Below are positions 7,810 to 14,163 of a stretch of 16,808 bases of DNA, in pieces. How positions within the stretch are numbered: the stretch's first letter is position 1; each line of letters opens with the position of its first letter. Both the position numbers and the translations under genes were made by a program. Source of the stretch: Planctomycetota bacterium (GTDB lineage Bacteria; Planctomycetota; Phycisphaerae; Phycisphaerales; SM1A02); assembly GCA_014381385.1 (NCBI GenBank), contig JACNLR010000123.1, forward strand, positions 1 through 16,808, read 5' to 3'. Under the pieces are notes generated by a model. The model did no database searches and was not told where the DNA came from. It was given only the letters and a program-made list of their open reading frames with translations.

Positions 7810-8487
7810 TTAGTTAGTTACGGTTGCAATGCTTCTAACATCACATTCTGGAAGATCGTGTTCATCCTTAGTAGTTGAAGCCGAGTTCCTAGTCGGGAAA
7901 TGTCCTGCTCGAACTAGATATAAGGTCCTGCCAATTTTGCTTGTTTCTTCTGTAATCCAAGCATTTCCAAGGTTAGCCCTTTTTAATGCACTTGAGATAG
8001 ATTTAACTGCATTTTGCGCATTTTCTTTATCTCGGTATGCGCCAAACTGAAGGGTGTAATTATTCACTTTAGTCAGAATACCGGATCGTTGATTTGCAAT
8101 TTGTTGATCTGAACCTTGCAGATGTATTGACGCATATTTGTAAGCGAGTTGCGCTGCAGTTTCATCGCCATTACCTGAGGCAATGACTCCGAGCATCGCT
8201 GTCGCTTTTCCTTTGACTTCCTTACTAGCCGATGTCGCAGCTTTTTCAAACCACTCTTTTGCACTTGCCACTTTTTGCAATTGAAATTCGCACAATCCCA
8301 TTATGTATTGAGCCTCTCCAATATTCTTGCCGCTCTTGATGGTTTTTTTTGCCCACATTTCAGATAAGAGCCATTGGTCGTTATTGTATTCTTGCAATGA
8401 TCGCTCAAGGGTTGCGGTTTTGGATACACCACAACTAATCAATTGTGAAAGGGCTAAAAGGAAAATGAATGGGGTTGCTATTCGCAT
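7810..8487 (-). CDS. lipoprotein with TPR-like repeats and a C-terminal SPOR domain
   Basis: 225 residues. The N-terminus MRIATPFIFLLALSQLISC is a lipoprotein signal with Cys19 as the lipidated residue. Residues about 25-135 form TPR-like/Sel1-like helical hairpins (GEAQYIMGLCEFQLQKVASA, AKEWFEKAATSASKEVKGKA). Residues about 142-200 resemble a SPOR domain: YTLQFGAYRDKENAQNAVKS and then TLYLVRAGHF. SPOR domains bind denuded septal peptidoglycan, so a role at division sites or in envelope remodelling is plausible. The ATG at 8487 has GGAG 8 nt upstream and yields the lipobox; a longer frame begins at 8538 but would bury the signal peptide. It is the first gene of a two-gene unit with pgpH and is divergent from the acyl-CoA ligase, 45 bp away. 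Confidence 0.85.
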   Translation of the reverse strand: MRIATPFIFLLALSQLISCGVSKTATLERSLQEYNNDQWLLSEMWAKKTIKSGKNIGEAQYIMGLCEFQLQKVASAKEWFEKAATSASKEVKGKATAMLGVIASGNGDETAAQLAYKYASIHLQGSDQQIANQRSGILTKVNNYTLQFGAYRDKENAQNAVKSISSALKRANLGNAWITEETSKIGRTLYLVRAGHFPTRNSASTTKDEHDLPECDVRSIATVTN

Positions 8488-8532
8488 ATTGATGCTCCAG
8501 AAGGTATCGTACCCTAAGTAGGAATAGACCTC

Positions 8533-10005
8533 ATGCAACTTCTAAAGTCCATTTACAATACATGGAGACGAAAAGCGTTTACAACCCTCATCGTTGATGA
8601 TTATCGAAAGTGGCGTGGTATTGACCTGCAAGTGGCCTCTTGGCACGTCGCTAAGAATATCAAATCAAGCAAGCCACACGTTGCGGTTCTTTTGCCAACC
8701 TCCGGTATGTTTCCAGTGGCAACAACGGCAATTTGGTCTCTAGGCAAGACAGTAGTTCCACTGAATTACCTTCTCACGAAAGATGAAATTGATTTCATAA
8801 TCTCCGACAGCGGTGTAGATACAGTGATAACCGTGGGCGCGATGGTCGACATGATTGGCGGTTTGCCAGAGGGGATCGAAGAAATACGACTTGATGAGAT
8901 GTCCTTCAAAGGATTTCCGCCGATCCGAATTTCCAGAGCGAGTGACGACCAGATGCTTGCTGCACTCTTGTATACCTCTGGCACTTCGGGTAAACCAAAG
9001 GGCGTGATGTTAACTGCAGGAAATCTAAACGCCAATGTCGAGCAGTGTAAGAAGTGGGTCAGTTTTTCAAGAAACGATGTTTTTATTGGCTTGCTCCCGC
9101 AGTTTCATAGTTTTGGTTTTACTGCCACGACGCTCATTCCATCTGCAATTGGCGCAAAGGCTGTGTATACGGCTAGGTTCAACCCTCGGAAAGTATTGGA
9201 TATGCTGCGTGAGCAGAAGCCAACAGTTTTAATTGCAATACCGTCTATGTTCAATGCGATATTAAACACAAAGAGTGCAACACCAGAAGATTTTATGTCT
9301 ATTCGCCTTGCCCTTTCTGGTGGCGAGGCGTTGCCGGATGCAGTTTATGAAGGTTTCAAAGATAAACTTGGTCTTACAATTTCAGAAGGGTATGGTTTGA
9401 CCGAAACATCACCTGTTACGAACTTATGCAGACCGGAAGAACAACGACGAGGAAGCGTAGGTTTACCCATCGTAGACGTGCATGAACGAATTGTTGATGA
9501 AAATGAAAACGACCTTCCCGCAGGAGAAGATGGTGAAATTAGGATTTCGGGACCGAATATTATGAAGGGGTACTACAACCTAAAAGAGGAAACGGCGTTA
9601 GCTTTTGATTCGCAGGGTTATTTTAAAACTGGAGACATGGGTCAACTTGATCAGGACGGTTTTTTATACATTACTGGTCGCATCAAAGAGATGTTAATAA
9701 TCGGAGGAGAAAATGTTTTTCCTCGTGAGATCGAAGAGGTATTAACGAACCATCCAGATGTCATCGCAGCAGGCGTAGTAGGTAGAAGCGATGCCTCGCG
9801 TGGTGAAGTAGCCGTTGCATTTGTTGAACTTGCACAGGGTGCTATATTTGACGAACAAGCGCTGCGAAGTTGGTGCCGTAAAACTATCGCGAATTTTAAA
9901 GTTCCAAAAACTGTTATCGCGTTAGAAGAATTACCAAGAAACCCCACTGGAAAAATTATGCGTCGTGAACTTGCCAGCATGATTGCCAAGGAAGTTGCCA
10001 AGTGA
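8533..10005 (+). CDS. AMP-forming acyl-CoA synthetase (long-chain fatty-acid-CoA ligase type)
   Basis: 490-residue ANL-superfamily ligase that activates a carboxylic acid to an acyl-adenylate and then a CoA thioester. The AMP-binding P-loop YTSGTSGKPKG is at residues 147-157, EGYGLTETSP at 285-294, the TGD motif at 366-368, the hinge region GRIKEMLIIGGENVFPREIE at 382-401, and the C-terminal lysine motif PRNPTGK ends at catalytic Lys474. All core motifs are intact. It is shorter than many FadD enzymes because the N-terminus is compact. AGGAA lies about 10 nt before the ATG. The stop overlaps mqnD in a GTGA junction, so the two are co-translated. The acyl substrate cannot be read from sequence. 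MenE-type activity (OSB-CoA synthesis) is unlikely because the neighbour belongs to the futalosine route, which does not use OSB. Confidence 0.93.
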   Translation: MQLLKSIYNTWRRKAFTTLIVDDYRKWRGIDLQVASWHVAKNIKSSKPHVAVLLPTSGMFPVATTAIWSLGKTVVPLNYLLTKDEIDFIISDSGVDTVITVGAMVDMIGGLPEGIEEIRLDEMSFKGFPPIRISRASDDQMLAALLYTSGTSGKPKGVMLTAGNLNANVEQCKKWVSFSRNDVFIGLLPQFHSFGFTATTLIPSAIGAKAVYTARFNPRKVLDMLREQKPTVLIAIPSMFNAILNTKSATPEDFMSIRLALSGGEALPDAVYEGFKDKLGLTISEGYGLTETSPVTNLCRPEEQRRGSVGLPIVDVHERIVDENENDLPAGEDGEIRISGPNIMKGYYNLKEETALAFDSQGYFKTGDMGQLDQDGFLYITGRIKEMLIIGGENVFPREIEEVLTNHPDVIAAGVVGRSDASRGEVAVAFVELAQGAIFDEQALRSWCRKTIANFKVPKTVIALEELPRNPTGKIMRRELASMIAKEVAK

Positions 10006-10871
10006 AACAACCAATAACTCTCGCCCACAGCCCAGATCCTGACGATGCATTTATGTGGTGGCCGCTGGCAGATATTGATGGAAATGGTCCATCGCTCGAC
10101 GTAGGCGAATTTGAATTTGAACTCGTCATGAAGGATATAGAAACGCTCAATTCGGAAGCAGAGCAGGGGCTCTATGACATCACTGCAATTAGCATCGCAC
10201 AGTATCCAATGGTGGCGTCCACCTACGACTTGACGGCTTGTGGCGCTTCGCTTGGAGATGGGTACGGTCCAAAAATCGTTTCAAAAGATAAACAATCAAT
10301 CGATGCCTTGCTTGCCTCGAACCCATCTTTTGCAGTTCCCGGACTCCGTACGACCGCGCTCGCATCGCTTCGCATCCTTGCTGGAAAGCGCCCCATTTCT
10401 TGGGAGCCAATTCCGTTTACTGAGATAATGGATGTAGTTGCAAGTGGTGCATTTGACGCGGGAGTGGTTATTCACGAAGGACAATTGACGTACGAAGAGC
10501 TAGGGCTGCATGAAGTATGTGATCTGGGTGCTTGGTGGAAAGACAAGACGAGTTTGCCGCTACCTCTTGGTGGGAATTCAATTAAACGTGATATAGACAA
10601 ACGTTTTGGCAGCGGCGCAACCAAGAAGATAACGGGGTTGCTTCTTCAATCTATCGAGTACGCAATGGCCAATAGAGAAAAGTCACTTGCGTGGGCGACT
10701 CAGTGGGGGCGGGGTATTGACATGAAATGTACCGATGCGTTTGTCGAAATGTATGTCAACCGTTGGACACTCGATTTTGGGGATAAGGGCAAACAAGCCG
10801 TACATACATTTTTAGAAGAAGCAGCGAAAGTAGATGCAGTTGCTGAAATCGAAGCGGTTGCGTTTGTTTAA
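10002..10871 (+). CDS. mqnD: 1,4-dihydroxy-6-naphthoate synthase (futalosine menaquinone pathway)
   Basis: 289-residue enzyme of the futalosine menaquinone pathway that converts cyclic de-hypoxanthinylfutalosine to 1,4-dihydroxy-6-naphthoate. It has a periplasmic-binding-protein-like two-lobed fold and is cytoplasmic, with no signal peptide. Seen in sequence: HSPDPDDAFM near the N-terminus (the family's SPCPNDTF-like motif), KDIETLN, GDGYGPKIV, VPGLRTTA, VVIHEGQLTYEELG with His158 as the expected catalytic histidine, CDLGAWWKDKTSLPLPLGG, and a C-terminal FV ending. The start is GTG within the ligase stop (GTGA). Its 3' end overlaps the convergent ACT-protein stop by 4 bp. Other mqn genes are not in the window. 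Confidence 0.95.
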   Translation: MKQPITLAHSPDPDDAFMWWPLADIDGNGPSLDVGEFEFELVMKDIETLNSEAEQGLYDITAISIAQYPMVASTYDLTACGASLGDGYGPKIVSKDKQSIDALLASNPSFAVPGLRTTALASLRILAGKRPISWEPIPFTEIMDVVASGAFDAGVVIHEGQLTYEELGLHEVCDLGAWWKDKTSLPLPLGGNSIKRDIDKRFGSGATKKITGLLLQSIEYAMANREKSLAWATQWGRGIDMKCTDAFVEMYVNRWTLDFGDKGKQAVHTFLEEAAKVDAVAEIEAVAFV

Positions 10872-11341
10872 AGGTGCAAGTCGCCTTCTCCAAGCAAATT
10901 AAATCCCTTGCGTAGAAGAAGTTGTCCCCCAAGAGTTAAATCATCCACCGCTACAGCTATAACGGATTCCCCAATAGCAGATTGTTGAATGAGGGAGTAG
11001 ATGAACAATATGTTTAATTCTGCACCGAGCAAGTACAAGCACATGTCGGCAAGCGAATGTGAATCGTCAATGACTGAAACAATGACATCTATTTCTGAAA
11101 AAGCAATTCCAAGGTCTCCAAGGAGGTGCCTCGCGGCATCTGCATTGTCAGGAATCATTCGAATAACAGCGTGGTCAGAAGAATCAATCACGTTTAAGCC
11201 CATGACGTGGACATGTGATGCATCGTCAAAATGCCTTAGTAAGTCAAGTAACCTTCCAACTCGGTTTTCTAAAAAAACACTAAATTGTCTTACGGAAGGA
11301 ACAGAGTAACCCTGTAATGTTTCAGAGGGCAATTGTGACAT
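10868..11341 (-). CDS. tandem ACT-domain protein (COG4747-like)
   Basis: 157-residue cytoplasmic protein with two ACT-like ligand-binding domains: residues about 19-90 (RQFSVFLENRVGRLLDLLRH and then a beta strand HAVIRMI) and about 96-155. No enzymatic domain is fused, so it is probably a regulatory amino-acid or small-molecule sensor. It resembles the stand-alone tandem ACT family that in many genomes lies near aryl/acyl-CoA ligases. Here an acyl-CoA ligase is two genes away on the opposite strand. The start lies 9 nt after the cyclophilin stop with no evident Shine-Dalgarno sequence, suggesting co-transcription and coupling. Ligand and partner cannot be read from sequence. Confidence 0.85.
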   Translation of the reverse strand: MSQLPSETLQGYSVPSVRQFSVFLENRVGRLLDLLRHFDDASHVHVMGLNVIDSSDHAVIRMIPDNADAARHLLGDLGIAFSEIDVIVSVIDDSHSLADMCLYLLGAELNILFIYSLIQQSAIGESVIAVAVDDLTLGGQLLLRKGFNLLGEGDLHL

Positions 11342-11350
11342 AGTTAAAGT

Positions 11351-12625
11351 TTACTTAGTACCGGAGTTTAGCGTTGGCTTTGGTAGCTTCGATTTGTTTT
11401 CTTTTTTTGTTGCAATCGGCTTTTCTGAGCCACCAATGGTTTCGGGTTCGTATGGGTGGTCTCGTTTGTTCGTAATGACGATTGTGACAATTTCATCGTT
11501 CAGTTCGAGTGACCTTGCAATTTCAAGCCCATCTGTAATCCGTCCAAACACAGTATGGCGACCATCAAGGTGGGACGTTGGCAAGTGCGTCAGGAAAAAT
11601 TGGCTACCACCTGTATCTGGAGCAGCAGTTTTTGCCATTGAAAGTGAACCCGCAAAATGCTTTCGGATATCTTCACCAGTGTGTTCGTCTTTGATGGTGT
11701 AGCCTGGGCCGCCAGTTCCTGCTTGGCCACTTGCTCCCTCTCGACTATTCGGGTCGCCGCCTTGTGCCATAAACTTAGGAAGTACGCGGTGGAAGCGTGT
11801 CCCATCGTAATATCCCGATTCTGCAAGTGAGATAAAATTCGCGACTGTGTTTGGCGCGTGGTCTTCAAAAAGTTTTATTGAAATTGGACCCCTAGAGGTA
11901 ATGATTTGGGCTTGTGGAAGGTCATTATTAATTTCCTCCGCTTCGCGGATGGCAAGTTCTTCCGTCCAAAGATCAAGTGCTGTTTGGTATTTAGTCTTTT
12001 TAACATTTACCTTAGCCGCAAAGGAAGGGGTTTCTTCAATGTTAATCATTTCCAGTGTTGTAACTGCATCTTCGAACCGATTATTTGCAAAAAGTAAATC
12101 TGCGTAGAGTTCTGACAATTGGGGCGAGTTGTCACCCTCTGCTATCATTTTTTCGATAACTTCAATACCCTCTGTAAACCTATTCTGGCTGTCTAAGAAA
12201 GTTACCCAGCCCAGTGCAATTTCGGGCGAGTTTGGATAAAGTGAGATTAAATTTGCGTATACTTCTTCTGCTGATGAGCCCTCTTGATTAATGAGAAACT
12301 GAGCCCACGCAAGTCCAATTTCAGCATTATCTGGTTGAATCTCAGCGAGCCTACCAAAGAGGGTGTTGCAGCGGTCGAGTTCATCAAGCCAGACACATAT
12401 CTGGAGTTCTGCTGCGATGAGTTTAAAATCATCATGCGTAGCATTCCAATCACTAAGTTCTTCTCTAAGTGCCGTAACACTGTCTAAGTCACCGGGTGCT
12501 AGACCGCGTTGATTCATGATAGAAGTTCGAGCCATTTGATACCGGCTAAGGAGTTGTTCTACATCGTCTGCTATTGTGAAGGTTGAGACAGCGAGTAGCA
12601 ATGCGCAAAGTGTTGAACTAAACAT
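11351..12625 (-). CDS. exported peptidyl-prolyl cis-trans isomerase (cyclophilin) with N-terminal TPR-like region
   Basis: 424 residues. Residues 1-19 are a signal peptide (MFSSTLCALLLAVSTFTIA), so it acts in the periplasm. Residues about 22-235 are helical TPR-like repeats (for example PDNAEIGLAWAQFLINQEGS, YPNSPEIALGWVTFLDSQNRF). The cyclophilin domain is at about 238-388 with the active-site set FHRV (Arg280), FMAQGGD (Gln288), GGSQFFLT (Phe343/344) and LDGRHTVFG (His357). The C-terminus is Lys/Pro-rich and probably disordered. The fusion suggests a folding factor that docks partner proteins through the TPR region. The reading frame extends to 12751, but that extension runs through the hairpin element and hides the signal peptide, so I chose the ATG at 12625. 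An AAGGAA sequence lies about 12 nt upstream. Confidence 0.9.
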   Translation of the reverse strand: MFSSTLCALLLAVSTFTIADDVEQLLSRYQMARTSIMNQRGLAPGDLDSVTALREELSDWNATHDDFKLIAAELQICVWLDELDRCNTLFGRLAEIQPDNAEIGLAWAQFLINQEGSSAEEVYANLISLYPNSPEIALGWVTFLDSQNRFTEGIEVIEKMIAEGDNSPQLSELYADLLFANNRFEDAVTTLEMINIEETPSFAAKVNVKKTKYQTALDLWTEELAIREAEEINNDLPQAQIITSRGPISIKLFEDHAPNTVANFISLAESGYYDGTRFHRVLPKFMAQGGDPNSREGASGQAGTGGPGYTIKDEHTGEDIRKHFAGSLSMAKTAAPDTGGSQFFLTHLPTSHLDGRHTVFGRITDGLEIARSLELNDEIVTIVITNKRDHPYEPETIGGSEKPIATKKENKSKLPKPTLNSGTK

Positions 12626-12662
12626 GGTGGGGTAAATTCCTTTGAAATGAATGTGATTGTGC

Positions 12663-12692
12663 AGGATAACACTACTTGGGAAAGGTTGGCAA
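12663..12692 (-). promoter_or_regulatory. possible cyclophilin promoter
   Basis: On the minus strand TTGCCA (12692-12687) and TATCCT (12668-12663) are separated by 18 nt. Initiation near 12656 would give a leader of about 30 nt downstream of the element at 12728-12778. Only 4 of 6 positions match the -10 consensus, so this is weak. Confidence 0.3.
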
Positions 12693-12705
12693 CAACAACA
12701 GTCTG

Positions 12706-12724
12706 CATCTCTTAAAAAGAGATG
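12706..12724 (-). other. perfect 8-bp hairpin in the cyclophilin leader
   Basis: CATCTCTT (12706-12713) and AAGAGATG (12717-12724) are exact complements around a 3-nt loop. On the minus strand this follows directly after the T-tract of the terminator at 12728-12767 and precedes the weak promoter. It lacks its own T-tract on the minus strand, and on the plus strand it is followed by A residues, so it is not a terminator either way. It may stabilise a processed 5' end. Confidence 0.4.
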
Positions 12725-12727
12725 AAT

Positions 12728-12767
12728 AAAAAAAAGGCCCGGTGGATTCAAAGAACCGCACCGAGCC
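12728..12767 (-). terminator. intrinsic terminator, copy 1 of the twin element
   Basis: On the minus strand GGCTCGGTG pairs with CACCGGGCC (9 bp, one G-U). After a single unpaired C the stem continues GGTTC/GAATC with a TTT loop, and eight T residues (12735-12728) follow. This is a strong rho-independent terminator shape between the candidate start site near 12799 and the cyclophilin gene. Confidence 0.75.
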
Positions 12768-12799
12768 CTTCCGGGGGCAAAGTGAATCGCAAACGCGAC
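12728..12799 (-). ncRNA. candidate small RNA 1 (or attenuated cyclophilin leader), copy 1 of a twin structured element
   Basis: A transcript from the candidate promoter at 12806-12833 would start near 12799 and end in the terminator T-tract, about 65-70 nt. It would contain a short 5' hairpin TCGC-GTTT-GCGA, then the conserved block CCCCCGGAAGGG followed by CTCGGTGCGG, then the long terminator hairpin. The block is shared with copy 2 at 12862-12904. No ORF with a ribosome site is visible inside. Alternatively the element is an attenuator that controls read-through into the cyclophilin gene 100 nt downstream. I cannot match it to an RNA family I know. Confidence 0.4.
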
Positions 12800-12805
12800 A
12801 ATGGA

Positions 12806-12833
12806 ATGATATACAAAGGTGAGATAAAGTCAA
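12806..12833 (-). promoter_or_regulatory. candidate promoter between the twin elements
   Basis: Minus strand: TTGACT (12833-12828), a 16-nt spacer, then TATCAT (12811-12806); an overlapping TATATC gives a 14-nt spacer. It lies between the T-tract of copy 2 and the start of copy 1, so it would drive copy 1 and possibly the cyclophilin gene by read-through. Confidence 0.45.
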
Positions 12834-12843
12834 GTATCTGAGC

Positions 12844-12892
12844 AAAAAAAACAAAAATAAAGGCCCGGTAGACGCAAGCGCCGTACCGAGCC
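12844..12892 (-). terminator. intrinsic terminator, copy 2 of the twin element (ruvC end)
   Basis: Minus strand: GGCTCGGTA pairs with TACCGGGCC (9 bp, one G-U). After one unpaired C the stem continues GGCG/CGTC around a CTTG loop. A long T-rich tract (TTTATTTTTGTTTTTTTT) covers 12861-12844. It lies 60 nt after the ruvC stop and can terminate the ABC-ruvC transcript. Confidence 0.75.
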
Positions 12893-12915
12893 CTTTCGGG
12901 GGTAATTTCAGTGTT
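12844..12915 (-). ncRNA. candidate small RNA 2, copy 2 of the twin structured element
   Basis: A transcript from the TATAAT at 12922-12927 would start near 12915 and end at 12861-12844, about 55-70 nt. It carries the conserved block CCCCCGAAAGGG then CTCGGTACGG and the covarying hairpin. The simpler reading is that this is only the ruvC terminator. What favours a distinct RNA is the sequence conservation upstream of the hairpin, which termination does not need, and the consensus -10 sequence. Confidence 0.35.
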
Positions 12916-12921
12916 GGGTAG

Positions 12922-12927
12922 ATTATA
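12922..12927 (-). promoter_or_regulatory. consensus TATAAT upstream of copy 2
   Basis: A perfect TATAAT on the minus strand lies 24 nt after the ruvC stop. No good -35 hexamer is visible 17-18 nt upstream (CCACAC or ACCACA). The surrounding sequence is AT-rich, so a chance match is possible. Confidence 0.35.
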
Positions 12928-12951
12928 CCGTAAATAATTACTTTGTGTGGT

Positions 12952-13431
12952 TCAGGTTTCTCTGATACCGCCTGTAATAGCAATTGCAAGCGCATCGGAT
13001 ACATCAGAGGGTGTTGGAGGCTCTGTTAGCTTCAAAATGCTAGCGATTGCATGCTGGACTTGCTCTTTGGTTGCATTGCCATTACCTGTAACTGATTTTT
13101 TGATTTCCGAAGGTGCCAACTCAATCAGTGGTAAATTTGCTTGCTCTCCAGCCAAAAGAATAACTCCTCGCGCGTGCCCCATCACGGTTGCGGTTGAAAC
13201 ATGCTCTTTGTGTGTAAAAATCTTCTCAACAGCAAGTACATCAGGCGCAAGGTCTAGGATGACTTGGCTAAGGTCATCGTGTAGCTGCTTTAGACGAAAA
13301 GGAATAGAGCTGTCTACGCAGAGTGTAATCGCGCCGGCTTCCACCAATGTGGGTGAAATTGAATTGCCTATTAAATCAATGCAACCGTAACCAGCCGTGC
13401 GAAGGCCTGGGTCGACTCCAAGCACTCTCAT
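12952..13431 (-). CDS. ruvC: Holliday junction endonuclease RuvC
   Basis: 159-residue nuclease, close to the usual RuvC length, that cleaves Holliday junctions symmetrically with RuvAB during recombinational repair. The RNase H-like fold carries the four acidic metal ligands: Asp7 (GVDPGLRTAGYG), Glu69 (AVEKIF), and Asp143 and Asp146 (SDVSDALAIA). HVSTATVMGHARG matches the family's conserved helix. The ATG overlaps the ABC ATPase stop (ATGA), so translation is coupled. ruvA and ruvB are not in the window, so it is separated from its usual partners. A T-tract terminator follows 60 nt downstream. Confidence 0.96.
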   Translation of the reverse strand: MRVLGVDPGLRTAGYGCIDLIGNSISPTLVEAGAITLCVDSSIPFRLKQLHDDLSQVILDLAPDVLAVEKIFTHKEHVSTATVMGHARGVILLAGEQANLPLIELAPSEIKKSVTGNGNATKEQVQHAIASILKLTEPPTPSDVSDALAIAITGGIRET

Positions 13432-14129
13432 TGGTTATACACATCCGTATCGATCAGACCGTCCTTTAGATAAACAATACGCTGGCATCTATTGCCTACA
13501 TCAGCATCGTGTGTAACCATAATGGTCGTCAATCCATCGTCATGCAACGAATCAAACAATTCTAAAACGTCACCGCTTGTTTGAGAGTCCAAGTTTCCAG
13601 TCGGTTCGTCAGCTAATAGTATAGATGGTTTTGTTACCAATGCTCGAGCGATTGCTGCTCGTTGTTGCTGACCCCCTGAGAGTTCACTTGGTTTATGTCC
13701 AACGCGGTTTGATAGTCCGACAAGATCTAGCATTTCAAGTGTACGATCTCGTCTTTGGCTAGGCGGAACTTTTTGGTAGTAGAGTGGAACTTCTATATTT
13801 TCTTCTATTGTCAATTGGGGAATCAAATTAAACGATTGAAAAACAAAGCCGATTTCTTTCCCGCGAATGTTCGAAAGCGACTGGTCGTCAAGTTGCGCGA
13901 CTTCGCTCCCATCGAGTGTGTAATTACCTGATGTGGGTTTATCTAAGCACCCTAATATATTCATAAGCGTGCTCTTTCCAGATCCAGATGCACCCATAAT
14001 CGCGACGGATTGACCCCTTGGCACGTCTAAATCAATACCTCTAAGAGCTTCGACAAGGATCGAACCGTCTGGTTTGAAATAAACTCGCTCAATATTGCGA
14101 AGTTTTACAACTGTGTCTTCGGTTGGCAT
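13428..14129 (-). CDS. MacB/LolD-type ABC transporter ATP-binding protein
   Basis: 233-residue cytoplasmic ATPase of the MacB/LolD/FtsE subgroup (type VII). Walker A GASGSGKST is at 46-54, Q-loop Gln98 in FVFQSFNLIPQLT, signature LSGGQQQR at 150-157, Walker B ILLADEP at 170-176, D-loop GNLD at 178-181 and the H-loop His207 in VTHDAD. The ENIEVPL sequence after the Q-loop is typical of this subgroup, which uses a FtsX-like permease for lipoprotein release or mechanotransmission. No permease gene is adjacent: ruvC overlaps downstream and trpE is divergent upstream, so the partner must lie elsewhere. The ATG overlaps (CATG) an alternative plus-strand trpE start. No clear Shine-Dalgarno sequence is seen. 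Confidence 0.92.
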   Translation of the reverse strand: MPTEDTVVKLRNIERVYFKPDGSILVEALRGIDLDVPRGQSVAIMGASGSGKSTLMNILGCLDKPTSGNYTLDGSEVAQLDDQSLSNIRGKEIGFVFQSFNLIPQLTIEENIEVPLYYQKVPPSQRRDRTLEMLDLVGLSNRVGHKPSELSGGQQQRAAIARALVTKPSILLADEPTGNLDSQTSGDVLELFDSLHDDGLTTIMVTHDADVGNRCQRIVYLKDGLIDTDVYNQ

Positions 14130-14163
14130 GGATACATCGTACGCTCTGCTCTACACTTCGGGT

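Noticed and set aside
8487..8533. Small inverted repeat GGTA-TCG-TACC between divergent starts as an operator
   Set aside because: Only 4 bp per arm, easily due to chance in a 45-bp gap.
8488..8538. Longer start for the SPOR lipoprotein
   Set aside because: It would overlap the divergent ligase start and displace the lipobox; the ATG at 8487 has GGAG at the right distance.
12626..12751. N-terminal extension of the cyclophilin (42 codons)
   Set aside because: It would be encoded inside the terminator hairpin and T-tract and would bury a clear signal peptide that begins at 12625.
12736..12767. tRNA-like T-arm resemblance (GGTTC...GAATCC)
   Set aside because: No acceptor, D or anticodon arm is present; it is the inner stem of a terminator.
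12672..13004. 110-aa minus-strand reading frame across the twin elements, with a repeated STGP-containing peptide
   Set aside because: It overlaps the 3' end of ruvC in another frame, runs through both terminator hairpins, and its internal peptide repeat is explained by the RNA repeat. No ribosome site.
12947..13390. 147-aa plus-strand frame opposite ruvC
   Set aside because: Antisense shadow of ruvC, which has all four catalytic acids.
14128..14163. Upstream ATG for trpE or a short trp leader peptide
   Set aside because: No Trp codons or attenuator hairpins lie between 14130 and 14164, and the segment has no family similarity.
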